From Rhizobium sp. (GTDB lineage Bacteria > Pseudomonadota > Alphaproteobacteria > Rhizobiales > Rhizobiaceae): a stretch of 64,000 nucleotides of DNA. A program made the position numbers and the translations under genes. Of the stretch, positions 9,431 to 17,885 are shown piece by piece; within the stretch, counting starts at the first letter, position 1, and each line of letters begins with the position of its first letter. The notes beneath the pieces are model-generated. The model made no database searches, had not been told where the DNA came from, and saw only the letters and a program-made list of their open reading frames with translations. The stretch lies in assembly GCA_002796995.1 (NCBI GenBank), contig PEKW01000006.1:310001-374000 (forward strand), written 5' to 3'.

Positions 9431-10048
9431 ATGATCGGCAAGCTCAAAGGCACCATCGACGAAATCGGCGACGACTATGCGCTGATCGACGTACATGGCG
9501 TCTGCTACGTCGCCTTCTGCTCCGCCCGCACGCTGTCGCGCCTCGGCTCGCCGGGCGAAGCCGCGGTGCTGTTCATCGAGACCTATGTCCGCGAGGACCA
9601 GTTGAAGCTGTTCGGCTTCATGACGGCGCTGGAGCGGGAATGGTTCAATCTTCTGCAAAGCGTGCAGGGCGTCGGCGCCAAGGTGGCTCTTGCGCTGCTG
9701 TCGACACTCACCCCCTCCGAACTCGCCAATGCCATCGCGCTGCAGGACAAGACCGCCGTGTCGCGCGCCCCGGGGGTCGGCCCGAAGGTCGCGGTCCGCA
9801 TCATCACCGAACTGAAGAACAAGGCACCGGCCTTCGCCGGCGAGGCGGCCGCCAATATCGGCCTCAAGCAGGAGCTCGGCGAAGGCGTCGCCCCTGCCCC
9901 GGTTGCCGATGCCGTCTCGGCGCTGACAAATCTTGGCTATTCCCGCGAGCAGGCCGCCAACGCTATCTCCGCCGCCCTGAAGAACGGCGGCGAAGGCGCC
10001 GACAGCGCCAAGCTCATCCGGCTGGGGCTGAAGGAGCTGTCGCGGTAA
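9431..10048 (+). CDS. ruvA: Holliday junction branch-migration protein RuvA
   Basis: A 205-residue junction-binding subunit that holds the four arms and loads RuvB rings. It opens [20 protein letters not shown] (OB fold). The helix-hairpin-helix motifs are at [18 protein letters not shown] and [19 protein letters not shown]. The C-terminal domain (residues 150-205) carries the [12 protein letters not shown]uvB-contact helix. It is separated from ruvC by the first vapBC pair and from ruvB by the second. Confidence 0.96.
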   Translation: MIGKLKGTIDEIGDDYALIDVHGVCYVAFCSARTLSRLGSPGEAAVLFIETYVREDQLKLFGFMTALEREWFNLLQSVQGVGAKVALALLSTLTPSELANAIALQDKTAVSRAPGVGPKVAVRIITELKNKAPAFAGEAAANIGLKQELGEGVAPAPVADAVSALTNLGYSREQAANAISAALKNGGEGADSAKLIRLGLKELSR

Positions 10049-10110
10049 GAATTGGTGCGCAGACGAAATGCTGATATGCTTCTCGTAAGAATTCCTTGAG
10101 GAGGTAAGAC
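10045..10110 (+). promoter_or_regulatory. vapB2 leader with repeated GTAAGAATT
   Basis: GTAAGAATT occurs at 10045-10053 (over the ruvA stop codon) and again at 10085-10093, 40 nt apart, and GTAAGAC lies just before the vapB2 start with GAGGAGG as ribosome-binding site. The GTAAGA core is shared with the first vapBC operator. It is a probable binding region for the VapB2 or VapBC2 complex; no clear -35/-10 pair is seen. Confidence 0.45.
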
Positions 10111-10395
10111 ATGGGTGCCTTTACCGTTATGACCTCCAAGGGTCAGATTACGATCCCGAGTGAAGTGCGCGAAGCGTTGAAACTCGAACCCGGAACACGC
10201 TTCTATGTGTCGGCGCGCAACGGTCAGGTCGTGGCAATCCCTAAGAACAGAAAGCTGTCGGAATTCGCCGGAATCCTGGGTAACCCGCCTGTCGGCGTCA
10301 GCCTCACGGTCGAGGAAATGGACGAAGCTATAGCGCAACACGTGTCCGAGGATGACCAACGCATCAGGCGCGAATGGTCGGAGGCTGAACGGTGA
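10111..10395 (+). CDS. vapB: AbrB-type antitoxin of a VapBC pair (second copy)
   Basis: A 94-residue AbrB-fold protein with the core VMTSKGQITIPSEVREALKL at residues 5-24, and an acidic C-terminal half (VEEMDEAIAQHVSEDDQRI) that probably occupies the toxin groove. A strong GAGGAGG lies 7 nt before the ATG. Its TGA stop overlaps the GTG start of the following toxin, which couples their translation. It occupies the ruvA-ruvB gap. Confidence 0.87.
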   Translation: MGAFTVMTSKGQITIPSEVREALKLEPGTRFYVSARNGQVVAIPKNRKLSEFAGILGNPPVGVSLTVEEMDEAIAQHVSEDDQRIRREWSEAER

Positions 10396-10787
10396 TCGGC
10401 ATCGACACCAATGTTCTGGTGCGGTTTCTCGTCGATGACGACCCCGCCCAGAACGCCTTGGCGCGCACGTTTCTTTCGGCGAGAACGGCCGAGGAACCGG
10501 CATATATAAGTGCGATCGTCATCGCAGAAACCGTCTGGATCCTGCACAACAGGCTGCAATACCCGATGTCCACTGTGGCGGAGCTTTTTCAGAATCTCCT
10601 GGCGGCGGACGGCCTCGTCATCGAATATACGGAAGAGCTCGACGCACTGCTGAGCACCGGCCAGCCCCTGGCCGATTTAGCAGACCACCTGATCGCATGG
10701 GCTGCGAAACGGGCAGGAGCTCCAACGACCCTGACCTTCGACAAACGCGCCGCCTCCCGCGTGCCCGGCATGGAATTACTCGCATGA
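10392..10787 (+). CDS. vapC: PIN-domain ribonuclease toxin VapC (second copy)
   Basis: A 131-residue PIN-domain protein with D5 ([10 protein letters not shown]), E46 (VIAETVWIL), D98 (DLADHLIAW) and D117 (TFDKRAA), so the metal site looks complete. It starts at a GTG sharing the GTGA overlap with vapB2, and its own stop lies in the ATGA overlap with the ruvB start. A toxin gene that directly couples to a repair helicase gene is unusual. It resembles the broad VapC branch with a VRFLVDDDP motif rather than the first copy. Confidence 0.88.
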   Translation: MIGIDTNVLVRFLVDDDPAQNALARTFLSARTAEEPAYISAIVIAETVWILHNRLQYPMSTVAELFQNLLAADGLVIEYTEELDALLSTGQPLADLADHLIAWAAKRAGAPTTLTFDKRAASRVPGMELLA

Positions 10788-11824
10788 GCACCCCGAACCC
10801 CATCCTCTCCCCCGACAAGCGGGGTGAAGACCTCGATACGGCGCTGCGTCCGCAGTCGCTCGACGAGTTCACCGGCCAGGCGGAAGCGCGCGCCAACCTG
10901 AAGATCTTCATCGAGGCGGCGAAGAACCGGGGCGAGGCACTCGACCACGTCCTGTTCGTCGGCCCGCCGGGGCTCGGCAAGACGACGCTCGCCCAGATCA
11001 TGGCGAAGGAACTCGGCGTCAACTTCCGCTCGACCTCCGGCCCGGTTATTGCCAAGGCCGGCGACCTTGCTGCGCTTCTCACCAATCTCGAGGAGCGTGA
11101 CGTGCTCTTCATCGACGAAATCCACCGGCTGAACCCGGCGGTCGAGGAAATCCTCTATCCGGCGATGGAGGACTACCAACTCGACCTGATCATCGGCGAA
11201 GGTCCGGCCGCCCGCTCGGTCAAGATCGACCTCTCCAAGTTCACCCTCGTCGCCGCCACCACGCGCCTCGGGCTCTTGACCACGCCGTTGCGCGACCGTT
11301 TCGGCATTCCGGTGCGCCTCTCCTTCTACACGGTCGAGGAACTGGAGCTGATCGTTCGCCGCGGCGCCCGGCTGATGGGGCTTGGCATGACCGACGAAGG
11401 CGCCCGCGAGATCGCCCGCCGCGCCCGCGGAACGCCGCGCATCGCCGGTCGCCTGCTCCGCCGCGTGCGCGACTTCGCCGAAGTCGCCCGCGCCGAGGCC
11501 GTCACCCGCGAGATCGCCGACGAGGCGCTGACCCGGCTTCTCGTCGACAATATGGGGCTCGACCAGCTCGACAAGCGCTATCTCAACATGATCGCCGTGA
11601 ACTTCGGCGGCGGCCCGGTCGGCATCGAGACGATCGCCGCCGGTCTCTCCGAACCGCGCGATGCGATCGAGGACATCATCGAGCCCTACATGATCCAGCA
11701 GGGCTTCATCCAGCGCACCCCGCGCGGCCGCGTTCTGACCACCACGGCGTGGAAGCATCTGGGCCTGCAGCCGCCGAAGGATCTGGAGGCCGCCCAGTTC
11801 CGCCTGACGCTAGAGGACGACTGA
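10784..11824 (+). CDS. ruvB: Holliday junction branch-migration ATPase RuvB
   Basis: A 346-residue AAA+ motor that drives branch migration with RuvA. Walker A is [12 protein letters not shown] (59-70), Walker B is [10 protein letters not shown], and arginine-rich sensor 2 is [13 protein letters not shown]. The C-terminal winged helix includes [11 protein letters not shown]. The start at 10784 is chosen from the family N-terminus ([24 protein letters not shown] is typical), though an upstream extension is open. There is no strong ribosome-binding site of its own and it overlaps vapC2 by ATGA, so translation may depend on the toxin gene being read. Confidence 0.96.
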   Translation: MSTPNPILSPDKRGEDLDTALRPQSLDEFTGQAEARANLKIFIEAAKNRGEALDHVLFVGPPGLGKTTLAQIMAKELGVNFRSTSGPVIAKAGDLAALLTNLEERDVLFIDEIHRLNPAVEEILYPAMEDYQLDLIIGEGPAARSVKIDLSKFTLVAATTRLGLLTTPLRDRFGIPVRLSFYTVEELELIVRRGARLMGLGMTDEGAREIARRARGTPRIAGRLLRRVRDFAEVARAEAVTREIADEALTRLLVDNMGLDQLDKRYLNMIAVNFGGGPVGIETIAAGLSEPRDAIEDIIEPYMIQQGFIQRTPRGRVLTTTAWKHLGLQPPKDLEAAQFRLTLEDD

Positions 11825-12726
11825 TGATCGCGCGGCGCGGTTTCCTCAAGCTTTTTGCCGGCCTTATCATGGGTGCCTTCGGAACCGCCACCTACGCAGT
11901 CGGCGTCGAGCCATTGTCACAACCGCGCGTCACCCGCTACGCGCTTACACCGGCCAGATGGCCGCATGGGCTAAAACTCAGAATTGTCGGCCTTGCCGAC
12001 TTCCATGCCTGCGAGCCGTGGATGCCGGCGAGCCGCATCGCCACGATCTGCGAACAGGCGAACAGTTTCAACGGAGACATCGTCGTCCTACTCGGCGACT
12101 ATATGACCAGCATGCGATTCAACTCCGGCTACGTAAAGCCGGAACGCTGGGCGGAAGCCTTGGCGCGCCTGCGGGCACCGCTCGGCGTCCATGCCATTCT
12201 CGGCAATCATGACTGGTTGAATGACCCCACGGCCCAGGCGGCAGCAATGGGACCGACACTGGCACACAGGGCCCTCGCCGACGTCGGCATCCCGGTTTAC
12301 GACAACCGTGCTATCCGCATCGAGAAGGATGGGCAACACTTCTGGCTCGCCGGTCTTGCCGACCAGCTCGAACCCGGTTACGCCGCACCCGACGGCTCCG
12401 GCTGGATCGATGGCCTGGACGACCTGCCCGCCACAATGGCGCAGATAGACGACGACGGGCCTGTCATTTTGATGGCCCATGAACCGGACATATTCACCGA
12501 CGTTCCCGGACGGGTTACCCTGACGCTCTCGGGCCATACCCATGGCGGCCAGATCCGCATACTCGGTTATTCGCCGCTCGTGCCGTCGCGGTTCGGAAAC
12601 CGCTACGCATATGGACATGTGTTCGAGAACGGCCGTCACCTGATCGTGTCCGCTGGTCTTGGACTTTCCAAATTGCCGGTGCGGCTGGGCGTACCACCGG
12701 AGATCGTCGTCGTCGAACTCGGCTAA
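11824..12726 (+). CDS. Tat-exported metallophosphoesterase
   Basis: A 300-residue calcineurin-type phosphoesterase. The N-terminus [20 protein letters not shown] has the twin-arginine pattern and a hydrophobic core, so the enzyme is probably exported or membrane-anchored. Metal-site motifs in order: D59-x-H61 (GLADFH), GD91 (LLGDYM), GNHDW (127-131), MAHEPD, and SGHTHGGQ near 238-245. The layout resembles the YkuE/LpxG-like branch, some members of which cleave UDP-diacylglucosamine; the substrate here is not known. Its ATG overlaps the ruvB stop by one base, so it is translated from the ruv mRNA. Confidence 0.85.
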   Translation: MIARRGFLKLFAGLIMGAFGTATYAVGVEPLSQPRVTRYALTPARWPHGLKLRIVGLADFHACEPWMPASRIATICEQANSFNGDIVVLLGDYMTSMRFNSGYVKPERWAEALARLRAPLGVHAILGNHDWLNDPTAQAAAMGPTLAHRALADVGIPVYDNRAIRIEKDGQHFWLAGLADQLEPGYAAPDGSGWIDGLDDLPATMAQIDDDGPVILMAHEPDIFTDVPGRVTLTLSGHTHGGQIRILGYSPLVPSRFGNRYAYGHVFENGRHLIVSAGLGLSKLPVRLGVPPEIVVVELG

Positions 12727-12792
12727 TATCGGTTTGCCGCTCGGGATCGCAATAGCGTGGCAACAGTCGTACCAACGAAGAAGGGACCGTCC

Positions 12793-13359
12793 ATGACCGA
12801 TGCCCTCGACCCCACCCGCGTCTTCCGCAAGCTCGGACGCGCCAATGCGCTCGCCAATCTGCGTTTGCACAAGGCCGTGGCGCTTCTCCAGCCCGGCGAG
12901 TTCGAGGCGACCCGGACGAGCTTCTTCCCATCGATCCGGGCGACGCTCAACCACATCCTGATCATCGACTGGTTCTACGTCGATGCCCTGGAGGGCGGCA
13001 CGCTCGGCCCCAAGGCCTGGGAGAACGAGGAGCCCTTTGCCGACCCGACGGAACTGCGCGCCGCACAGGCCGATGTCGACCGTCGCCTCGTGAAGCTTTG
13101 CGATAACTTGACGTCCCACGACCTCGCCCGCCCCGTCGCGGTCCACCGCGGCAGCCGCATCCAGACCGATCGGCTCGACGATATCCTCAGCCACCTGTTC
13201 CAGCACCAGACCCATCATCGCGGCCAGGTCCATGCCATGCTCGCCGGCACGAGCGTCAAGCCGCCGCAGCTCGACGAGTTCATCGTCGGCGACGATGCGC
13301 AGGCTCGGGCTGCGGACATGGCCGAGCTTGGCTGGAGTGAAACGGATCTGATGGACTGA
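12793..13359 (+). CDS. DinB-family protein
   Basis: A 188-residue four-helix-bundle protein of the DinB/YfiT metal-binding superfamily. The metal histidines fit LNHILIIDWFY (about residue 54) and LFQHQTHHRGQVHAML (about 137-152). AAGGGA lies before the ATG at 12793, which is preferred to an upstream in-frame start. It is 66 nt after the phosphoesterase gene and converges with sqdC. Family members often use bacillithiol or mycothiol, absent from rhizobia, so its role here is open. Confidence 0.85.
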   Translation: MTDALDPTRVFRKLGRANALANLRLHKAVALLQPGEFEATRTSFFPSIRATLNHILIIDWFYVDALEGGTLGPKAWENEEPFADPTELRAAQADVDRRLVKLCDNLTSHDLARPVAVHRGSRIQTDRLDDILSHLFQHQTHHRGQVHAMLAGTSVKPPQLDEFIVGDDAQARAADMAELGWSETDLMD

Positions 13360-13364
13360 TCGGT

Positions 13365-14255
13365 TCAGGCTGAAGTGCTGTCGGCGAGACAGTGGACCGT
13401 GCTTTCCAGCAATGCCAGCCCGCCGGGCTTCCAGCCAAGCGCGCGGATCTTGTCCGTCACCATGCCAGCGACGACGGTCTTGTCCGCCGGCCGGGGCAAC
13501 GGATGCCGCGATCCGGTCGCCGATTTCAACACCGAGAGGATTTCGTGGCTGTCGGTGACGATGTCGGAGACGTTGAACACTTCACCGCCCACTTTTGCCG
13601 TGTCGCTCTCCAGGATCAGCCGCACCGCCTGGCCGACGTCACGACCATGCACTTCCGAGCCGGCACGCACCGGCACCGCCCTGCCCGCCTGATACTCGGC
13701 GAACAACCCGTCCCACTTGTTGGGCCGAAGGTGCCCATAGACCCCCGTCAGCCTGAGGCTCGATCCGCAAAAGCCCGGGCCGGACATGTCTGTGAGCACC
13801 TGCTCGGCCAGCAGTTTGACTTCGCCATAGAGGCTCGTCGGACGCAGTTCCGCCGTCTCGACCAGCGGCACCCCCGGCGCAATGCCGTCATAGACCGCCC
13901 GGCTCGACAGGAAGACCACGCGCCGCACCCCGGCGCGCCTCGCCGCATCGAACAGGCGAACCGTGCCGTCGAGGTTCAGCCGGCGGAAGCGCGCCGGATC
14001 GTCGCCCTCCCCGTCCCGGTATTTGCCCGCAACGTGATCAAAGGCGGCGTGCACGAAGACATAGCTGTCGTCGAAGGCCTCGATCGGGTCGAAATCGGGA
14101 TCGAGCGACATTGACCGGAACTGCACCGGCCGCGAAAAATACTCGGCCGGAGGCTGGGAACGTCCGCCGACGGTCACGTCATAGCCGCCCGCCAGCAGGG
14201 CTTCGACGACGTATCGGCCGACAAGGCCCGTGCCCCCGGAGACCAGGACTTTCAT
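13365..14255 (-). CDS. sqdC: NAD-dependent epimerase/reductase, sulfolipid operon protein SqdC
   Basis: A 296-residue extended short-chain dehydrogenase fold. The nucleotide motif is VSGGTGLVGRYV (6-17); a VFLSSRAVYDG segment and SLYGEVKLLAEQ give the Ser and YxxxK of the active site. It is third in a run of overlapping genes after the UDP-sulfoquinovose synthase and the glycosyltransferase, and starts 4 nt inside the latter (ATGA), which is the sqdB-sqdD-sqdC order known from Sinorhizobium meliloti. SqdC is thought to assist sulfoquinovosyl lipid formation. The symbol rests on this context, since epimerases are hard to separate by sequence. Confidence 0.72.
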   Translation of the reverse strand: MKVLVSGGTGLVGRYVVEALLAGGYDVTVGGRSQPPAEYFSRPVQFRSMSLDPDFDPIEAFDDSYVFVHAAFDHVAGKYRDGEGDDPARFRRLNLDGTVRLFDAARRAGVRRVVFLSSRAVYDGIAPGVPLVETAELRPTSLYGEVKLLAEQVLTDMSGPGFCGSSLRLTGVYGHLRPNKWDGLFAEYQAGRAVPVRAGSEVHGRDVGQAVRLILESDTAKVGGEVFNVSDIVTDSHEILSVLKSATGSRHPLPRPADKTVVAGMVTDKIRALGWKPGGLALLESTVHCLADSTSA

Positions 14256-15121
14256 GCCGCAGCCGAAACCGGATTGGCCAGCGCCCGGACGTCGGGAACC
14301 TCCTCTCCGGAATAATAGGCCTGCCAAAGGTCGATCAGCGGCTTCAGAACTGCGGCCCTCGGATGATCGGCCTCCCATGGCTTTTCATACTGGAAATGCA
14401 GTACGCCGATCTCTTTCCAATCCCAGAGTTCCGGCAGGTTGAACCAGACATATTGCAGCATGTTCATGAAGACCGGCAGGCCATGCCAGTCGGGAAAGAA
14501 GGTTTCGAGAAATGTCTGGTCGGTACGCCGCCAGAACACGTCCGGTTCGTCCAGTTTCTTGAGCATGGCGCCGAAGGTGGCGAGCGAAGGCCTGGCGACG
14601 AAGACGCCGGAGTTCAGCCGGTGGAAATCGGCAAGGCTTTCATAAACGTTCGGCGCCGCGGAGAATTCCGGATAGTCGAACAGCTTGTCGATGTTCTTCA
14701 GCACGATTGCGTCGGCATCGATGAAGACGCAGGTGGCGTAGTCGATCAGCTGCCAGAGCCGGAGCTTGCAGAAATTGTCGAGCGGCGAGTGGAAGGCCGG
14801 CTTGCGCCCCTTGGTGAAGGGCGCATTGGCATGCAGATTGCCGCGCGCATGACGCAGGTTGAACGCATGCGAGAGCGGCAGGTGATCGACCTCCACCAGC
14901 CGGCAGCCGAGCGTATCCAGCGGCCGGAGTGCGCTTGCCTCCACCCCGCCGGTAAACAGTACGACGATGTCGGCCGGGCTCCTGGTCAATCGGATCGACC
15001 GCGCCAGCGCCACGGCACCCATCGCATAGTCCGCATTGGTCACCAGGGTGACGAAGGCATTGCGCGAACCGGCCGTGGTCTCGGGCCGGATGCCGTGCAG
15101 CATTTCCGTGCCGATCATCAT
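14252..15121 (-). CDS. sqdD: glycosyltransferase family 8, sulfolipid glycosyltransferase SqdD
   Basis: A 289-residue glycogenin-like GT8 enzyme. The sequence AFVTLVTNADYAMGAVALA (22-40) opens the nucleotide-sugar fold; the metal-binding DxD is D135-A-D137 in VFIDADAIVLKNID; LNSGVFVARPS and the C-terminal HFQYEKPWE follow the family pattern. In rhizobia and Rhodobacter, SqdD transfers sulfoquinovose from the UDP-sugar made by SqdB to diacylglycerol or an intermediate. It overlaps sqdB by 4 nt upstream and sqdC by 4 nt downstream, so the three genes are tightly co-translated. Confidence 0.82.
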   Translation of the reverse strand: MMIGTEMLHGIRPETTAGSRNAFVTLVTNADYAMGAVALARSIRLTRSPADIVVLFTGGVEASALRPLDTLGCRLVEVDHLPLSHAFNLRHARGNLHANAPFTKGRKPAFHSPLDNFCKLRLWQLIDYATCVFIDADAIVLKNIDKLFDYPEFSAAPNVYESLADFHRLNSGVFVARPSLATFGAMLKKLDEPDVFWRRTDQTFLETFFPDWHGLPVFMNMLQYVWFNLPELWDWKEIGVLHFQYEKPWEADHPRAAVLKPLIDLWQAYYSGEEVPDVRALANPVSAAA

Positions 15122-16338
15122 GACACGGATTTCAGCTTCTTGCCTTCCGGATCGCGGTTGATCGTCTTGGCGATGTCCTTGGTCCAGGCCGAAACGGCAG
15201 GCACGCGCGAACGATCGACGCGATAGGCGAATTTGCGGGCGACGTCGACGATCTCGTCGAGCAGACCGCCCTCAAGCGTGGTCGGTTCGAGCCCGAGGCC
15301 GAGGAACTTCTCGTTCTTGACGATCAGGTCGTTCTCCGGCGCCTCCTTGCGCGGGTTGGGCAGCCAGACGATCTCGGCGCCGGTCATCTTCGAGATCATC
15401 TCGGCGAGATCGCGCACCCGGTGCGTTTCCGTCATCTGGTTGAAGATCTCGACGCGCGAGCCCCGCGCCGGCGGGTTCTTCAGCGCGATCTCGATGCAGC
15501 GCACCGAGTCCTGGATGTGGATGAAGGCGCGGGTCTGCCCGCCCGTGCCGTGCACGGTCAGCGGATAGCCGATCGCCGCCTGGATCAGGAAGCGGTTCAG
15601 CACCGTGCCGTAGTCGCCGTCATAATCGAAGCGGTTGACGAGCTGCGGATGGCGACGGGTCTGTTCGGTGTGCGTGCCCCAGACGATGCCCTGGTGCAGG
15701 TCGGTGATGCGCAGACCGTCATTCTTGGCGTAGAACTGGAACAGCAGCTGATCGAGGCACTTCGTCATGTGGTAGATCGAGCCGGGATTGCTCGGGTAGA
15801 GGATCTCCTGCGAAACCGTCTCCCCTTGCGTCGTCTCGATGCCGACCGGCAGATAGCCTTCGGGGATCGCCGCGCCGATGGTCGAATAACCGTAGACGCC
15901 CATGGTGCCGAGATGAACGAGGTGCGAATCGAGGTTGAGTTCGGTCAGCGCGTTCAACAAATTGTGCGTGGCGCTCACATTGTTGTTGACCGTGTAGTTC
16001 TTGTGGCGGTCGCTCTTCATCGAATAGGGCGCGGCGCGCTGCTCGGCGAAATGGATGATCGCGTCCGGGCGGTTCTCCGCCAGCCAGTTCTTCAGCAGTT
16101 CATAGTCCTTGGCGAGATCGATCAGGTGGAAATGGATCCGCCGGCCGGTCTCCGCATGCCAGATGCGGATGCGCTCCTGGATCGAGTCCATCGGTGTCAG
16201 CGACTGTACGCCGAGCTCCGTATCGATCCAGCGGCGCGACAGGTTGTCGAGGATATGGACGTCGTGACCGGCATCGGAGAGGTGCAGGGAAGTCGGCCAA
16301 CCGACGAAACCATCTCCGCCCATGACTGCAATTTTCAT
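15118..16338 (-). CDS. sqdB: UDP-sulfoquinovose synthase
   Basis: A 406-residue SDR enzyme that makes UDP-sulfoquinovose from UDP-glucose and sulfite, the committed step for the sulfolipid SQDG. It opens MKIAVMGGDGFVGWPTSLHL, which is diagnostic. LDNLSRRWIDTELGVQSLTP, HFAEQRAAPYSMKS, LGTMGVYG (T145) and the YHMTK catalytic pair (Y189, K193) all match the SqdB/SQD1 family. It is the first gene of the minus-strand operon and diverges from ybgC with a 124-bp intergenic region. In rhizobia SQDG can replace phospholipids when phosphate is scarce; a Pho box was not recognised in the leader. Confidence 0.95.
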   Translation of the reverse strand: MKIAVMGGDGFVGWPTSLHLSDAGHDVHILDNLSRRWIDTELGVQSLTPMDSIQERIRIWHAETGRRIHFHLIDLAKDYELLKNWLAENRPDAIIHFAEQRAAPYSMKSDRHKNYTVNNNVSATHNLLNALTELNLDSHLVHLGTMGVYGYSTIGAAIPEGYLPVGIETTQGETVSQEILYPSNPGSIYHMTKCLDQLLFQFYAKNDGLRITDLHQGIVWGTHTEQTRRHPQLVNRFDYDGDYGTVLNRFLIQAAIGYPLTVHGTGGQTRAFIHIQDSVRCIEIALKNPPARGSRVEIFNQMTETHRVRDLAEMISKMTGAEIVWLPNPRKEAPENDLIVKNEKFLGLGLEPTTLEGGLLDEIVDVARKFAYRVDRSRVPAVSAWTKDIAKTINRDPEGKKLKSVS

Positions 16339-16462
16339 ATGATAGTCTCCTGTGCCGGTGAGCCCCCAAATCTGATAATGCCAATTTGTGACAGAACTAC
16401 AATGGGCGCGGAAAGGCTATGTGCCATAGCGACCGAGCTTGTCGGAAAAACAAGGTAAGAAT

Positions 16463-16903
16463 ATGAATCAAAATAAGATTTCTCTCTGTGGAGAACTGAC
16501 TGCCGAAGGACACCGCCTCACCCAGCGCGTCTATTATGAAGACACCGACTTCTCCGGCCTGGTCTACCACGCCCGCTATCTGCACTTCCTCGAACGCGGC
16601 AGAACCGACTATCTGCGCTGCCTCGACGTCGAGCAGAGCACCCTGATCGGGATCGACGAGGAAGGCCTCGTCTTTGTCGTCCACCGCATGGAAATCGACT
16701 TCAAGGCGCCCGCCCGCATGGACGACGTGCTGGAGATCCGGACCGTGACCACCAAGGCCGGCGGCGCAAAGATGGTGCTGGAACAGGAGATCCGTCGCGC
16801 CGGCGACCTGCTGATCGCCGCCAGGGTCGTCATTGCCGTGGTCAATCGCATGGGCCGGCCGCGGCGCCTGCCCGAGGGGCTGGCCGCCCGTTTCCTCGGC
16901 TGA
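16463..16903 (+). CDS. ybgC: Tol-Pal associated acyl-CoA thioesterase
   Basis: A 146-residue hot-dog-fold thioesterase. The family motif QRVYYEDTDFSGLVYHARYLHFLERGR (given by its ends) runs from residue 21; the catalytic Asp is expected in the YEDTDF segment. Members hydrolyse short- or long-chain acyl-CoA and associate with the inner membrane near phospholipid enzymes. The ATG at 16463 with AAGGTAAG 7 nt before is preferred to a TTG upstream. It is the first gene of the tol block, 237 nt before tolQ, and is separated from ruvB by the sqd locus. Confidence 0.93.
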   Translation: MNQNKISLCGELTAEGHRLTQRVYYEDTDFSGLVYHARYLHFLERGRTDYLRCLDVEQSTLIGIDEEGLVFVVHRMEIDFKAPARMDDVLEIRTVTTKAGGAKMVLEQEIRRAGDLLIAARVVIAVVNRMGRPRRLPEGLAARFLG

Positions 16904-17094
16904 CAGGTCGTCGCTCGCACCCTCACGCTAACGATCCCTTAACGATAATGATGTCTTACTGCCCCATGGAAATTTGTGCGGCGCACGCCTTCCTTTGACC
17001 AAATTTGAAGGCAAGAAGGCAATCTGGGAGCTTGAAGCGGAATTAGGGCGTTCGGCAACGGCAACCGCACAATTCCGCAACAGAGCTTTTTCAC

Positions 17095-17115
17095 CGCCCG
17101 GTCATGTGCCGGGCG
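17095..17115 (+). terminator. hairpin in the tolQ leader
   Basis: CGCCCGG and CCGGGCG form a perfect 7-bp stem with a 7-nt loop, followed by TTTGG. It lies 25 nt before the tolQ start, so it may stop read-through from ybgC or act as an attenuator. The T run is short, so the assignment is uncertain. Confidence 0.4.
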
Positions 17116-17140
17116 TTTGGATTTCGGGGATTTAAAAGCG

Positions 17141-17860
17141 ATGGAAGAAGTAGGTTTGGCAGCGGCGACGCATGACGTGAGCCTTTGGGCCCTGTTCATG
17201 CAGGCAGGCTTCGTCGTCAAGTTGGTCATGCTCGGACTGCTCGCCGCCTCGGTCTGGACCTGGGCAATCGTCATCGACAAGTTCATGAGCTATTCGCGTG
17301 CGCGCCGCCAGTTCGACCAGTTCGAACAGGTGTTCTGGTCCGGCCAGTCGCTCGAGGAACTCTACCGGACGCTCGCCGAACGCAGCAATACCGGACTTGC
17401 CGCCATGTTCGTCGCCGCCATGCGCGAATGGAAGAAGAGCTTCGAACGCGGCGCCCGTTCGCCGATCGGGCTGCAGATGCGTATCGACCGCGCCATGGAC
17501 GTGACGCTCGCCCGCGAATCCGAAGCCCTCGAGGCCCGTCTTTCTTCGCTCGCCACCATCGGCTCGGCAGCCCCCTTCGTCGGTCTGTTCGGCACCGTCG
17601 TCGGCATCATGACCTCGTTCCAGGCGATCGCCGGCTCGAAGTCGACCAACCTTGCGGTCGTCGCCCCCGGTATCGCGGAAGCCCTGCTCGCCACCGCGAT
17701 CGGCCTCGTCGCCGCTATCCCGGCGGTCATCGCCTATAACAAGTTCTCCGGCGAGGCAGGCAAGCTGACCGCCCGCATGGAGGGTTTCGCCGACGAGTTC
17801 TCCGCCATTCTTTCGCGCCAGATCGATGAGAAGCTGCAGCCCCGTCAGGCCGCGCAGTAA
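17141..17860 (+). CDS. tolQ: Tol-Pal energising channel protein TolQ
   Basis: A 239-residue inner-membrane protein of the MotA/TolQ/ExbB family. Helix 1 is FVVKLVMLGLLAASVWTWAIVI (about 23-44); helices 2 and 3 are around residues 139-160 (SAAPFVGLFGTVVGIMTSF) and 178-200 (ALLATAIGLVAAIPAVIAYN). With TolR it uses proton flow to energise TolA and Pal during outer-membrane constriction. The start at 17141 is used rather than a TTG 24 nt upstream. tolR, tolA and tolB follow on the same strand. Confidence 0.96.
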   Translation: MEEVGLAAATHDVSLWALFMQAGFVVKLVMLGLLAASVWTWAIVIDKFMSYSRARRQFDQFEQVFWSGQSLEELYRTLAERSNTGLAAMFVAAMREWKKSFERGARSPIGLQMRIDRAMDVTLARESEALEARLSSLATIGSAAPFVGLFGTVVGIMTSFQAIAGSKSTNLAVVAPGIAEALLATAIGLVAAIPAVIAYNKFSGEAGKLTARMEGFADEFSAILSRQIDEKLQPRQAAQ

Positions 17861-17885
17861 ACGTCCGGCTTAGGAGACGCTTAGT

